DNA from: Hyphomicrobium facile
GTDB lineage: Bacteria > Pseudomonadota > Alphaproteobacteria > Rhizobiales > Hyphomicrobiaceae
Direction: 5' to 3'
NCBI RefSeq assembly: GCF_900116175.1
Contig: NZ_FPCH01000005.1
Coordinates: 188,501-252,500, forward strand
DNA: 64,000 nt
Part shown: positions 30,677-39,430 of the stretch, in pieces
Layout: every line of letters starts with the position of its first letter
How positions within the stretch are numbered: position 1 is the stretch's first letter
Position numbers and translations under genes: made by a program
Notes under the pieces: generated by a model
Told to the model about the DNA's origin: nothing
What the model saw: the letters and a program-made list of their open reading frames with translations, nothing else
The model's database searches: none

Positions 30677-32593
30677 TTATGGCGATGCCTTCACGGTCGA
30701 GCCGACGACGGCCGCTACGGCTTTTGAATCTTTGGGACCGGGTTCGCGATCGGCGGGCTCATCCGTGGTGCCCGGAGCATTCTCGATCTCGTCGAGCCAT
30801 CTGGCCGTGCGCTCGAAATCGGGGTCGGCCTTGAAGCGTTCGCTTGGAGCAAAGCCTTCGGCGCGGCTGATGGTCTGAGCGATCAGCTTGCGGAATTCGG
30901 GAACATCGAAATACGAGGCGTGCACGAGTTCCTTCCAGGTGAAGTACGTGCTGATCGCCGTGTCCGCGGTATGCGACGGAACCGCAAACCTGATCTGCCC
31001 GATGGCGCGGCGAAACTTGGCAATCGACTGGCTCGCCGCGGCATTGCTGTAATCCGTTATGAGGTCCGCGATGGTCGAGGGAAGGCGCGGCAGAGATTTT
31101 TCGAGCCACATCGGGCGATCCAACGCGCCGATGGCAATTTCTCCTTCGGTGTCGTTGCCGTAAGCGGCGCGCTTCACCTCGGCATTGGTGATGCGGTTCA
31201 AGAACATGCTCGCGACAGCACTGATGAACGTCGCGAATGCCTGAATAACGACCATCAGAAGAAGCGCGACAACGCCCAAAATCGCGGGGACGATAATCGC
31301 GGGAACAAACAGCGACCAGAACCAACGCTTCCGCCGATCCTGGAGATCGGCGGCTCCGAGCGCCCATGATAGCTCGTCGGTCACGACATGAAGCAGGAGG
31401 CCGCTGTTGGTGGCAATGTCACGTCCGCCTCCACACAACGTGCCACCGTCGCACGGGCGTCCCCTGGATTCGAAGAAGCGCCTCTTGAAGCGCATGCCCC
31501 GCTCGATGGCGTCGAGATTCGGATATTGGGTTTCAAGTTGCTCGCGCCTTTCGCGATACTGCCGCCACGCGGCCTGGCGGTCCACCGGCGTCTGTACTTC
31601 CGCTCCGCTTTCCGTCGTTATGGCTTCGCCATCGCCTTTGTGCGCGACCATGAGCTGCTGGCGGAGCGCGCTCAATGCCGCTTCGGCCTCGGGAGATGCA
31701 TTTGCGTCGTAGATTTCCGTCTTGAGCCATTCGGCTATGCCGACCATGGCTGGAGGCGACAGCAGAATGACGAAATACATCACAGGCAACGTGATGACGG
31801 ATAGCAGCGTGATCGACGAGACGGCGAAGGATTTGTCGAAAAAATTCAGCCGGGCGTCGGGCAGCAGCGCGAGGCCTTGGATAGCTTCATCTTCAGGATG
31901 AGACAACGGCAGCCAGCGCGACCCAAAGCTGTTTTTCGCGCGCCGCGTTATCCTGGAATGATAGTTCAGCAAGCTCCGGCTATCGAGCCAGCGCAGCGCT
32001 AAGTAGAAAGTGAGCGCGGGCAGGCTGGCGAGAACGCCGGTTGCAACCCAAACGCGCGGGAAAGTTCTCCCGAAGATCGTCTGGTCGCCGCCGAGCTGAG
32101 TCGCCAGAACGTAGACGATGAACATCAAGAGCAACATCATCGACGCGACGAAAATGACCTTGCGCATCAAACTCAGCCGCGTGAGAAGCCAAAGCTCTCT
32201 ACGTAGCTTGAGAAACGGCGTGCCGACGGTAATCCAACGCTTGAGATTCGCGAGCGGCCTCTTGCGGGCTGCATTGTCGAGCAACGCATCGGAAAGAATC
32301 GAGCCGCCGTGGCTATGGCCGACGATGCAATAGGGCTCGCTCTTGGCTTCGAGCTCGCGCATGGTCTTGGTCAGCCGTTCGCCGGCGTCGCGCCGCTTCA
32401 TTTCGCTGTTGTCGCCGGCCCAGGGAAAGGGCAGGAAGTTCAGCTGACCGTCACGCGCGTCGATGAGAGCGCGCATATCGTTTTCGAAGACGCTGCCTTT
32501 TTCCCACCATTGCAACTCGGGCGGAGGTGCGTCGTCGGGGCCGGCAGCTGTCGGGGCCGCGAACGTGCCGTGTACCGCAATGATCGTTGCCAA
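30677..32593 (-). CDS. Membrane protein with N-terminal alpha/beta-hydrolase domain
   Basis: A 638-residue protein whose first 140 residues form a lipase-like alpha/beta hydrolase: strand beta-1 with the oxyanion loop VHGTFAAP, and the nucleophile elbow G-H-S-H-G (Ser94, in CIVGHSHGGSILSDALL). This domain has no signal peptide and should be cytoplasmic. Several transmembrane segments follow (about residues 145-165, 185-205, 255-285 and 420-470), with a long soluble part between them containing cysteines and another long C-terminal region. The acid and histidine of the triad are not clear. Its role is unknown; similar hydrolase-plus-membrane proteins are found near stress and defence genes, but nothing here shows that. 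Confidence 0.72.
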   Translation of the reverse strand: MATIIAVHGTFAAPTAAGPDDAPPPELQWWEKGSVFENDMRALIDARDGQLNFLPFPWAGDNSEMKRRDAGERLTKTMRELEAKSEPYCIVGHSHGGSILSDALLDNAARKRPLANLKRWITVGTPFLKLRRELWLLTRLSLMRKVIFVASMMLLLMFIVYVLATQLGGDQTIFGRTFPRVWVATGVLASLPALTFYLALRWLDSRSLLNYHSRITRRAKNSFGSRWLPLSHPEDEAIQGLALLPDARLNFFDKSFAVSSITLLSVITLPVMYFVILLSPPAMVGIAEWLKTEIYDANASPEAEAALSALRQQLMVAHKGDGEAITTESGAEVQTPVDRQAAWRQYRERREQLETQYPNLDAIERGMRFKRRFFESRGRPCDGGTLCGGGRDIATNSGLLLHVVTDELSWALGAADLQDRRKRWFWSLFVPAIIVPAILGVVALLLMVVIQAFATFISAVASMFLNRITNAEVKRAAYGNDTEGEIAIGALDRPMWLEKSLPRLPSTIADLITDYSNAAASQSIAKFRRAIGQIRFAVPSHTADTAISTYFTWKELVHASYFDVPEFRKLIAQTISRAEGFAPSERFKADPDFERTARWLDEIENAPGTTDEPADREPGPKDSKAVAAVVGSTVKASP

Positions 32594-33054
32594 CGCCCCC
32601 TCCTCCGTCCCCGCTACGCAGTCCCCTGCAATCGCGATCGATCGCGTTCCGCGCTCGTTCGCTTTACGGGATTTTTGTCTCGCGAAAAATAGTGCTCACA
32701 TGCCGGATTGGCGGCGGATGATGCCCCACTGGACCCAACGCGGCATCACGGTAAGCTGCCGCCGGACCACGAATTCAGGCGCCTGTGGCCTCAATGCACT
32801 TGCCTCTCATGTGCATGAGCGAAGAGCTGGAACGATCCCAATCCATCTTATGTCGCCGACGGCTTAGTCTCTATTCGAGAACAGCTGCGCCCAATGCGCC
32901 GTGATGGTTTGCCGCGATTTGGAGGCCATCTCCCTCTGATCCGATTTTCATCCCCCGATGAGAAGAGACTGCGGCTGCTGAAACCTGTTTTCTTCACTGA
33001 GTATTTGCGTGCTGACCAACTGCCGCGATACGAAAACCAAGGAAAAAAAGTTCA
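32594..33054. other. Intergenic region without recognisable gene
   Basis: A 461-bp gap between the membrane hydrolase start (minus) and the MarR gene (plus), holding both divergent promoters. A 134-codon frame at 32463-32867 overlaps the hydrolase gene antisense and looks like a shadow. I see no strong hairpin or RNA gene here. Confidence 0.5.
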
Positions 33055-33510
33055 ATGAGCCAACCGCCGTCTACCAATCCCCAGCGTTCCGTTATCCATC
33101 TTCTGCGCCGCGTCGATCAGTGCGCTGCTCAACTCTATTCGACCGAAAGCGCCGACAACGATCTCACGCTGCGTCAGCTTGCGATCCTCACCGCGATTTC
33201 GCGTCAAGAGAACCTGAGCCAGACCGATCTCGTCGCGATCACAGGCATTGACCGCTCAACGGTCGCAGGTATCGTCAGCCGCCTCATCCGGAAGGGCCTT
33301 CTGGAACGCAAGCGTTCGCCGCTCGATGGCCGCGCCTACTGCGTCCGTCTTTCCAAGCGCGGCGCAAAGGCTGTTTCCGGCGCCGATCGCCTTTACTCGC
33401 GGGTAGAGAAGAAACTTCTCGCGTCGGTTCCTGCTTCGGAAGCGACAAAGTTCGCCTCGACCCTCAGAACGATCCTCTCGGCCCACTCAGAAGACGGCGC
33501 ATCCGCTTAG
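33055..33510 (+). CDS. MarR-family transcriptional regulator
   Basis: A 151-residue winged-helix repressor with dimerisation helices at both ends and the DNA-binding region at about residues 40-105: LTLRQLAILTAIS, NLSQTDLVAITGIDRSTVAG (recognition helix) and SPLDGRAYCVRLSKRG, the wing with the typical Asp-x-Arg. Such proteins sense phenolics, oxidants or drugs. It starts at an ATG after an AAGG-type site and precedes the AraC-family regulator by 120 bp on the same strand. Ligand and targets are unknown. Confidence 0.93.
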   Translation: MSQPPSTNPQRSVIHLLRRVDQCAAQLYSTESADNDLTLRQLAILTAISRQENLSQTDLVAITGIDRSTVAGIVSRLIRKGLLERKRSPLDGRAYCVRLSKRGAKAVSGADRLYSRVEKKLLASVPASEATKFASTLRTILSAHSEDGASA

Positions 33511-33630
33511 TACTCTGAGTTCGTTCGCCATCCAAAGGTCGCCGGCAATTCATCCATAGAATGTCGGCGGCCTCTCGAATTTGCAATTGACGTGTCGCGA
33601 TTGCCACCTATCTTCCAAAAGTGATAGGGG

Positions 33631-34641
33631 ATGAGGGCTATGTTGCGCACGCAGTTGGACTGGCCGAATCCGTCGTCAGACGGACTGGTCGAGTATTCCA
33701 TCCACACATCTGACGTACACCCGCGGGACCGTTTCCAATATTGGTACGAGTCGAGCCGCCGTGTGTTAGGACCTTACGAGAACCGTCCAGATCAGCGGGC
33801 TGGTTTCGAAGGAGATTTGCGCTATCTTCCCGTGCCGGGGATGTCGCTCATCGTCTTCCGCTGCAACGGCATGCGCGCGTGGCGCACAGAACGTCAGGCG
33901 AACATCTTCGGCGATCTCGTTCATATCATCATGCCCCTCACCGGCACGGTGAAGCTGAGGCAGGACGGTCGCGAGGCGGAACTCGGGGCCGGAGACATCT
34001 GTCTCAACGATGCTGGGCGGGCATCGACGTTCATTCAATCGCCGCAAGCCCGTTGCCTCGTTGTTGAATTCCAGCGGCGCGAGTGCGAGGCGCGTCTCGG
34101 TCAGCTCAGCCGGTGGACGGCGCGGCGTATCGACGGCAAGCAGGGCGGCGGTGCGCTGGCATCCGCATTTGCGAGACTTCTTCCCGACCAGATCTCCTTC
34201 ATGAGCATACAATCGCAGGCGGAGATCGCGCGGCAATTCCTCGATCTCGTCGCATTAGCGGCGAAGGAAATGGAGGGCGTCGCTTTTGCTCACTCGTCGG
34301 CGCGGCTTGCGTCTTTGCTGCGTCTCAAGGCGGTGGTCGATTCCAACCTGACGAACAGCAACGTCACCTGCGAAGAGCTCGCGGCTGCAGCGGGTATTTC
34401 GGTTCGCTATGCCAATCAGTTACTCGATGCGGAGCAAACTTCGCTGCAGAAGCTGCTGTTCAGCCAGCGCATAGAGAAATGCCAGGCGGCACTTGCAGAT
34501 CCGGCGCAGGCGCATCGGCAGATCAGTGATATCGCGTACTCATGGGGCTTCGGCGACGTTTCGCATTTCGGGCGCCTCTTCAAGGCGATGACCGGCATGA
34601 CGCCTCGCGATTACAGGAAACTCAATATCCTCGCCCGTTGA
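33631..34641 (+). CDS. AraC-family transcriptional regulator with AraC-binding-like N-terminal domain
   Basis: A 336-residue regulator. The first 200 residues form the cupin-like ligand domain of the AraC_binding_2 type (HTSDVHPRDRFQYWYESS, VFRCNGMRAWRTERQANIFG, GAGDICLNDAGRASTF). The C-terminal AraC domain (about 240-336) has two helix-turn-helices: VTCEELAAAAGISVRYANQL and HRQISDIAYSWGFGDVSHFG, ending RLFKAMTGMTPRDYRK. The gene likely reads as a separate unit. Two start codons (33631 and 33640) are possible, nine bases apart; the first is given. The ligand is unknown; related proteins (e.g. of the FeaR type) regulate catabolism of aromatic or amine compounds. Confidence 0.9.
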   Translation: MRAMLRTQLDWPNPSSDGLVEYSIHTSDVHPRDRFQYWYESSRRVLGPYENRPDQRAGFEGDLRYLPVPGMSLIVFRCNGMRAWRTERQANIFGDLVHIIMPLTGTVKLRQDGREAELGAGDICLNDAGRASTFIQSPQARCLVVEFQRRECEARLGQLSRWTARRIDGKQGGGALASAFARLLPDQISFMSIQSQAEIARQFLDLVALAAKEMEGVAFAHSSARLASLLRLKAVVDSNLTNSNVTCEELAAAAGISVRYANQLLDAEQTSLQKLLFSQRIEKCQAALADPAQAHRQISDIAYSWGFGDVSHFGRLFKAMTGMTPRDYRKLNILAR

Positions 34642-34807
34642 CGAAATCTGAACGAAATTCTGGTACGATATGTGGCTTGCGGAACCTTCCGCGGGCCAAT
34701 TTACTTTTGTTTGGTCCTGGGACCATCTGTGGTCAAAATTTCCAACTATAGAAGTGAAGATTGCGCGCGGGCGCATTGTAAAGGGTAACAGCCAGTAGGA
34801 TCCCGTC

Positions 34808-36001
34808 TTGAGCGCGCAACAGGAATTGTTAGCCCGTGCGATGGCGCTTCGATCCAAGGCCGCAAGCAAGGCACATAGCCTTGCCATTCGCTATTCGATC
34901 ACGCTCAGCCGCGTCGTCTTCCTCGGCCTGTTGCTGCTTCCGCTGCTCGAGCCCAACAGCTTCTACATCATCCGTGCCGGCCGCGTGAGCCTACCCGCCG
35001 AGCAGGAGTTGCATGCACGATCAGAGGTCAGCCCCTTAGCGCCTGCGGTTTCACCGGGCGTCACCGCGGAGGCAGAGCCACCTCCGGCGCCGGCAGCCGG
35101 CGAACCGCCATCTGCGAAGACAACCGACAGTAAAGGCCCGGACTTACCGTCGGCGGATACACCTGCTCCGTTGCAGCCGCTGAAGCCGGGAGATCCGCAG
35201 GCTGCTCCCACGAAACCGCTGCCGCCTTCGAAACAGGCCGCGTTGCCTTGGACGGATGCGGAGATCGCGGCCGCGAAAGCCGAATGTGCGCAGCTTCTCG
35301 CAAACGTCACGGTTGTTTCGGAAGAACTTCCGCCGGCCCGCGAAGGAATTTGCGGCGCGCCGGCGCCTCGCGAACTCAGGAGTGTCGGTGAGAGCAAGGT
35401 GAAGATCGAGCCGCCTGCAACGCTCAATTGTCAGATGATTGCGGGGCTTAGCACCTGGATCACCGACAAGCTGCAGCCCGCGGCTCAAAAAAGCTTCGGT
35501 TCGCCTGTCGCGCGCGTGGTTGCAGAATCCTACTCATGCCGAAATCGGTACGGCCTCGCCCGGGCGCCGCTCAGCGAGCATGCCTTGATGGATGCTGTCG
35601 ACGTATCGGCGTTCGTGCTCGCTGACGGAAGGATCATCCGCATTTCCAAGGGATGGGGCCCGACCGCCGGCGACCTGAAGCGGGCCGCTGCCAAATCCAG
35701 CGAGGCGCCGGCCGACGAGAAGATCAAAGGCAACAAGATCCTTGTATCGGCGTCCAAGCTCGGCGCGCACGACATCGCGAAACAGGGCGACGCAAAAAAG
35801 GGCGAAGAGAAGCCGAAGTCGGAGGAGGCCGAGAAGGACGCCGCGGCGAAATTCGCGTTGTCAACGTTCCTTCATCAAGTGCACGATGACGCCTGCGATA
35901 TTTTCGGCACCGTACTCGGGCCTGACACCAATGACGCGCACCGCGATCATTTTCATCTCGATATGAAAGTCCGGAAGTCCCAGCGCGGGCTCTGTCAGTA
36001 A
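34808..36001 (+). CDS. Extensin-family envelope protein with proline-rich linker
   Basis: A 397-residue protein with a membrane anchor (ITLSRVVFLGLLLLPLLEP), a proline/alanine-rich linker of about 80 residues (PPAPAAGEPPSAKTTDSKG, TPAPLQPLKPGD) and a C-terminal extensin-like domain found in many alphaproteobacteria. In that domain the H-x-H ends HRDHFHLDM and four cysteines (near residues 157-183, 205, 245 and 396) suggest metal and disulfide sites, and the fold is related to D-Ala-D-Ala metallopeptidases. A role in the cell wall is inferred. The start is a TTG at 34808 after an AGGA site, since no ATG precedes the anchor with a ribosome site; an ATG at 34841 is also possible. An internal lysine/glutamate-rich insertion (AKKGEEKPKSEEAEKD) is unusual. 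Confidence 0.8.
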   Translation: MSAQQELLARAMALRSKAASKAHSLAIRYSITLSRVVFLGLLLLPLLEPNSFYIIRAGRVSLPAEQELHARSEVSPLAPAVSPGVTAEAEPPPAPAAGEPPSAKTTDSKGPDLPSADTPAPLQPLKPGDPQAAPTKPLPPSKQAALPWTDAEIAAAKAECAQLLANVTVVSEELPPAREGICGAPAPRELRSVGESKVKIEPPATLNCQMIAGLSTWITDKLQPAAQKSFGSPVARVVAESYSCRNRYGLARAPLSEHALMDAVDVSAFVLADGRIIRISKGWGPTAGDLKRAAAKSSEAPADEKIKGNKILVSASKLGAHDIAKQGDAKKGEEKPKSEEAEKDAAAKFALSTFLHQVHDDACDIFGTVLGPDTNDAHRDHFHLDMKVRKSQRGLCQ

Positions 36002-36052
36002 CTCCGCCGGTAAGACCGCACGCGTTCGTCGCACCCGTTGCAGGCGCCGGGC

Positions 36053-39000
36053 TCAGATTTTCAAAGCGATGAGATCCATGGAACTGCGATGGCGATCACC
36101 GATGTCGTACTCGGCGAACTTGAAGCCTTGTGACTGGAGCAGCTGGACGAGCCTCGCGCGTGTGAAATGATGATAGCGCTCGATCTCAGCCCAATAGGGG
36201 TTTGTTCCCGTCGCATCGAGCGCTCGCCACACAATCGAATCCATGTTGAGCGATGAGATGAAAAGCGCGCCTCCGCGCTTCATCATCCTGTTGACGATGC
36301 CGAGCGTCGTTGCCGGAAATGGCGAGCGGTCCAAGACGTCGACCATGCTGACGACGCTGAAGCGGTCCTCGGCGGCGAGGGCTTCCAGATCGCGGTGCGC
36401 CTCGTATCCGAACTTTTTGAGCTTCGCGACGCTCTCTTCGCTTGCGTCGATTCCGGCCGGGGAAAATCCCCATTCCGCGGCCGTGAAAAGGAGCGACGCG
36501 TTGCCGAAGCCGACGTCGAGCCAATCACCCGACGGCACATGGCGCGCGACGCGGGCCACGATTTTCGCCGACACCTTGCGTTGATTTTCGGCGTCCCTTC
36601 CGACTTTCTGTTCGGTCTTGGCCGCCGGATAGACGATGTCGTGACCTTCCGGTGTCAGGTAGCCTTCGGTGAAGACGTGTGCGCAGGATCCGCAACGACA
36701 CCATTTGAGCATCTGCGGAAGCATCGAGTTGTAAGCTGAATGGTTCGTTATTCGCGCTTCATTCGCGCGCGAGATCTCGCGGCTTTCGCAAAGCGGACAG
36801 GCTTCGTAGATTGCCCGAGGCCCCTGGGGCTGCGGCTCAATCGTTTTCACAGGCGGCGGAACGGCCGTGGGTTCGACAACCGCAAATGCCTGAGGGGCTT
36901 GGCCCGATCGCATGATTTCCACCATCTTCTCAAAGGATGCTTCGAGGTTGCGCGTGTAGCGGGTTGAATCGAATATCGGCGCAGTATCTCTCGTCGATAC
37001 GAGCTTTTGCCGGATCCGGTCGAGCTTGCCCTTGTCGCGCGCAAGCTCGAGCGCGAGACAAGTGTAGGCATCGAGGTCGGTTGTGATCAGTTCCGGAACG
37101 CCCATCGCGGAGAGGAGACTTCCGGCGACGCGGCCGGCAAACGTTTCGCCGAGACACGTCAGAACGGGCAAGCCGGCCCAAAGGGCGTCGCTCGCGGTCG
37201 TGTGGGCGTTACAAGGAAGTGCATCCAAGAAGAGATCGGCGAGGTGCTGCCGCGCGAGATGCTTCTCGACCGGCATGCGATCCGCAAAAACCAAGCGACT
37301 CGCATCGACGCCACGGCTAGCTGCCTCTCGCCTCAAATTGCTGGCGCATGTTTCGTTCGGAACGAGGAGCCACAGCACGGAGCCCGGCACCTCTTTCAGA
37401 AGGTGCATCCAGACGTCGAACATGGTGGGGGTGAGTTTGTAGCTGTTGTTGAACGAACAGAATACGAAGGCGTTTTCCGGCAAGCCGCAATCGGCGCGTG
37501 TTATGGGTTCATCGGAAATTTTCCGCTGCCGGTCGTTCGGCTGATAGGTATGCGGCAGCTGGACGATCTTTTCGGAATAGTCGGCCTGGTGCTCCATCGG
37601 GGTCACGATCGCATCGGCCACGATGTAATCGATGAAGTCTGCTCCCATCGTTGCGGGATAACCCAAGTAATTCACCTGGATCGGCGCCGGGCGATAGCTG
37701 AGGATTTCCGGACGACCGTCCCTCGTATAGCCCTTGAGATCGACGAGGATGTCGATTGCATCCGCGTTGATCGTCGCGGCCGCCTCGCGGTTCGTCATCT
37801 CGCCAATTTTTCTGACGTGCTCAAATGCCTTCAGCAGGCGCCCGCGCATCGCGCTGCCATCCTCCGGACTGAAGCAGTATCCGAAAATCTCGAAGCGGTT
37901 TTTGTCGAGCTTTTCGAGGACTTCGGAGAATAGAATCGCCGTCGCATGCTCAAAGAAATCGCAGGAGAGGAAGCCAAGCCGGATGCGCCGGCCCACTCCA
38001 AGACTGTTTTGATAGGTTTTGAACCGGATCTGCTCCGGCACAGCCATGGGCTTGATGTAGTTCTGAGCTGCTCTCAGTTGATCGGCACGCGTCGACCCCA
38101 GCGAAATGAGCTGGAAGGGCGCGAGGTGCATCGGCTTCACCCGGAAGTTTTCAAGGCAATAGCGCGCTTCCTCGTCGACACCGTCCCAATCGCATTGGAA
38201 ATGGAGCAGATTTAGAAATTCGAACCGGTTGACGAACGCGTCCGGCGCCAATTCGCGACATTTTTGGAAGGCGGCCTTCGCTTGATCGTACTGCTGGCGC
38301 ATCTTGCATACGATCGCCAGGTTATAATGAGCGTGGGGAGACGTTGGGTCGAGCTTGATCGCGTGTTCAAGTGCTTGGATGGCGCCAACTTCCATCTTCA
38401 AGCTCTGAAGCAAACCACCGACGCTGGTGTAAGCTTCGGCGCGGTCCGGCTCAATTGCGAGACCGGCCTGGTAACTCTCGAGAGCTTCCTCAGCGAGGCC
38501 TCGCCCTTCGAGTGCGAGAGCCAGATTGAAGTGATAGTCGGCTTTGCCTGGTTTGATGTCGGTGGCGCGGCGGCAAAGCTCTATCGCTTCGTCGTACCGG
38601 CGGCCCTGGCGGAGAAACGAAGCTAGCTCGTCGAGCCGCTTCGCAAGTTCATCGTTGCTCTTCGATTCTGCCTCGATCTCGGCCGCAATCGACGTCACGG
38701 GGCGTGTCATCGCCGATATTCGGTGGCCGAGAACGCGTGCTTCCTCGAATTCCGGATCGAGTTTGAGAGCAGTCTGGCAATGCGCCACCGCCGCTTCCAC
38801 CTGGCCCGACTTCAGCATCAGATTGCCGAGCCGCACGAGCACCGCGGGCTGATCGGGCTTCAGATCGAGCGCTTTGATATAGGTCGCCATCGCCTCGGAG
38901 TCGTTCTCAACCACCGTGAGGAGGTTGCCCAACACGGTGTGGACCTCGGCATTCTGAGGCTGCAACGCGAGACACTCGCGGCAGGCGGCGATTGCCTCGT

Positions 39001-39328
39001 GGGACCGACGCATCTCACCCAGGATGATCGCGAGGTTTAGCCACGCCTCGTGATAATCTGGCTGCTGGGCGACGCTCTGCCGGATGTATTCGACGGCATC
39101 GTGCGTTTCCTGCCGCTTATACGCGATTAGGCCCAGGTGGTGCAGGCTTGGCGCGTGGGTGGGTAGACGCGCGAGGACGCGCCGATGTGCAACTTCCGCT
39201 TCCGCCAAGCGGTCGTTTTTGAGGTGTTGGACTGCCTGATGATAATCGCGTGCGACCTCAGGATCGTCGAGGCGTTGAGGTGCACTCCGTGACGTCGCGT
39301 GCGCGAGGCGCCGATCTCTTCGATTCAT
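36053..39328 (-). CDS. TPR-O-GlcNAc-transferase (GT41) fused to a zinc-ribbon SAM methyltransferase
   Basis: A 1091-residue multi-domain protein. Residues about 25-390 hold TPR repeats. Residues about 400-785 are a SPINDLY/OGT-type glycosyltransferase: GFLSCDFFEHA, YLGYPATMGADFIDYIVAD, FCSFNNSYKLTPTMFDVWM and LFLDALPCNAHTTASDALWAG. A proline linker leads to a second enzyme: a Cys-rich cluster C844-x-x-C847 plus C877-x-C879-x-x-C882 that should bind zinc, and a Rossmann methyltransferase with motif I WLDVGFGNASLLF (936-948). This second part resembles the zinc-binding/methyltransferase pair of sugar C-methyltransferases. No signal peptide is seen, so it is cytoplasmic. Glycosyl transfer to protein followed by methylation, or a joint role in surface glycan synthesis, is inferred. 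Confidence 0.9.
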   Translation of the reverse strand: MNRRDRRLAHATSRSAPQRLDDPEVARDYHQAVQHLKNDRLAEAEVAHRRVLARLPTHAPSLHHLGLIAYKRQETHDAVEYIRQSVAQQPDYHEAWLNLAIILGEMRRSHEAIAACRECLALQPQNAEVHTVLGNLLTVVENDSEAMATYIKALDLKPDQPAVLVRLGNLMLKSGQVEAAVAHCQTALKLDPEFEEARVLGHRISAMTRPVTSIAAEIEAESKSNDELAKRLDELASFLRQGRRYDEAIELCRRATDIKPGKADYHFNLALALEGRGLAEEALESYQAGLAIEPDRAEAYTSVGGLLQSLKMEVGAIQALEHAIKLDPTSPHAHYNLAIVCKMRQQYDQAKAAFQKCRELAPDAFVNRFEFLNLLHFQCDWDGVDEEARYCLENFRVKPMHLAPFQLISLGSTRADQLRAAQNYIKPMAVPEQIRFKTYQNSLGVGRRIRLGFLSCDFFEHATAILFSEVLEKLDKNRFEIFGYCFSPEDGSAMRGRLLKAFEHVRKIGEMTNREAAATINADAIDILVDLKGYTRDGRPEILSYRPAPIQVNYLGYPATMGADFIDYIVADAIVTPMEHQADYSEKIVQLPHTYQPNDRQRKISDEPITRADCGLPENAFVFCSFNNSYKLTPTMFDVWMHLLKEVPGSVLWLLVPNETCASNLRREAASRGVDASRLVFADRMPVEKHLARQHLADLFLDALPCNAHTTASDALWAGLPVLTCLGETFAGRVAGSLLSAMGVPELITTDLDAYTCLALELARDKGKLDRIRQKLVSTRDTAPIFDSTRYTRNLEASFEKMVEIMRSGQAPQAFAVVEPTAVPPPVKTIEPQPQGPRAIYEACPLCESREISRANEARITNHSAYNSMLPQMLKWCRCGSCAHVFTEGYLTPEGHDIVYPAAKTEQKVGRDAENQRKVSAKIVARVARHVPSGDWLDVGFGNASLLFTAAEWGFSPAGIDASEESVAKLKKFGYEAHRDLEALAAEDRFSVVSMVDVLDRSPFPATTLGIVNRMMKRGGALFISSLNMDSIVWRALDATGTNPYWAEIERYHHFTRARLVQLLQSQGFKFAEYDIGDRHRSSMDLIALKI

Positions 39329-39356
39329 GTCGCAGTCCCGATTCGCGTCAGCCTAT

Positions 39357-39388
39357 GGAAAACGCCGGAGTCTGTTCTGACTCCGGCG
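39357..39388 (-). terminator. Intrinsic terminator of the RND efflux operon
   Basis: CGCCGGAGTC (39363-39372) and GACTCCGGCG (39379-39388) form a 10-bp stem with loop TGTTCT. On the minus strand the stem is followed by TTTTCC, and it lies 42 bases after the end of the efflux pump gene, so it ends that operon. Confidence 0.85.
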
Positions 39389-39430
39389 TCCTGTGCGAGG
39401 CTTGCGCGAACCCGAAAGGCGGCTTTCCGC

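Noticed and set aside
32463-32867. 134-codon plus-strand frame
   Set aside because: Its first third is antisense to the membrane hydrolase and the product has no recognisable domain.
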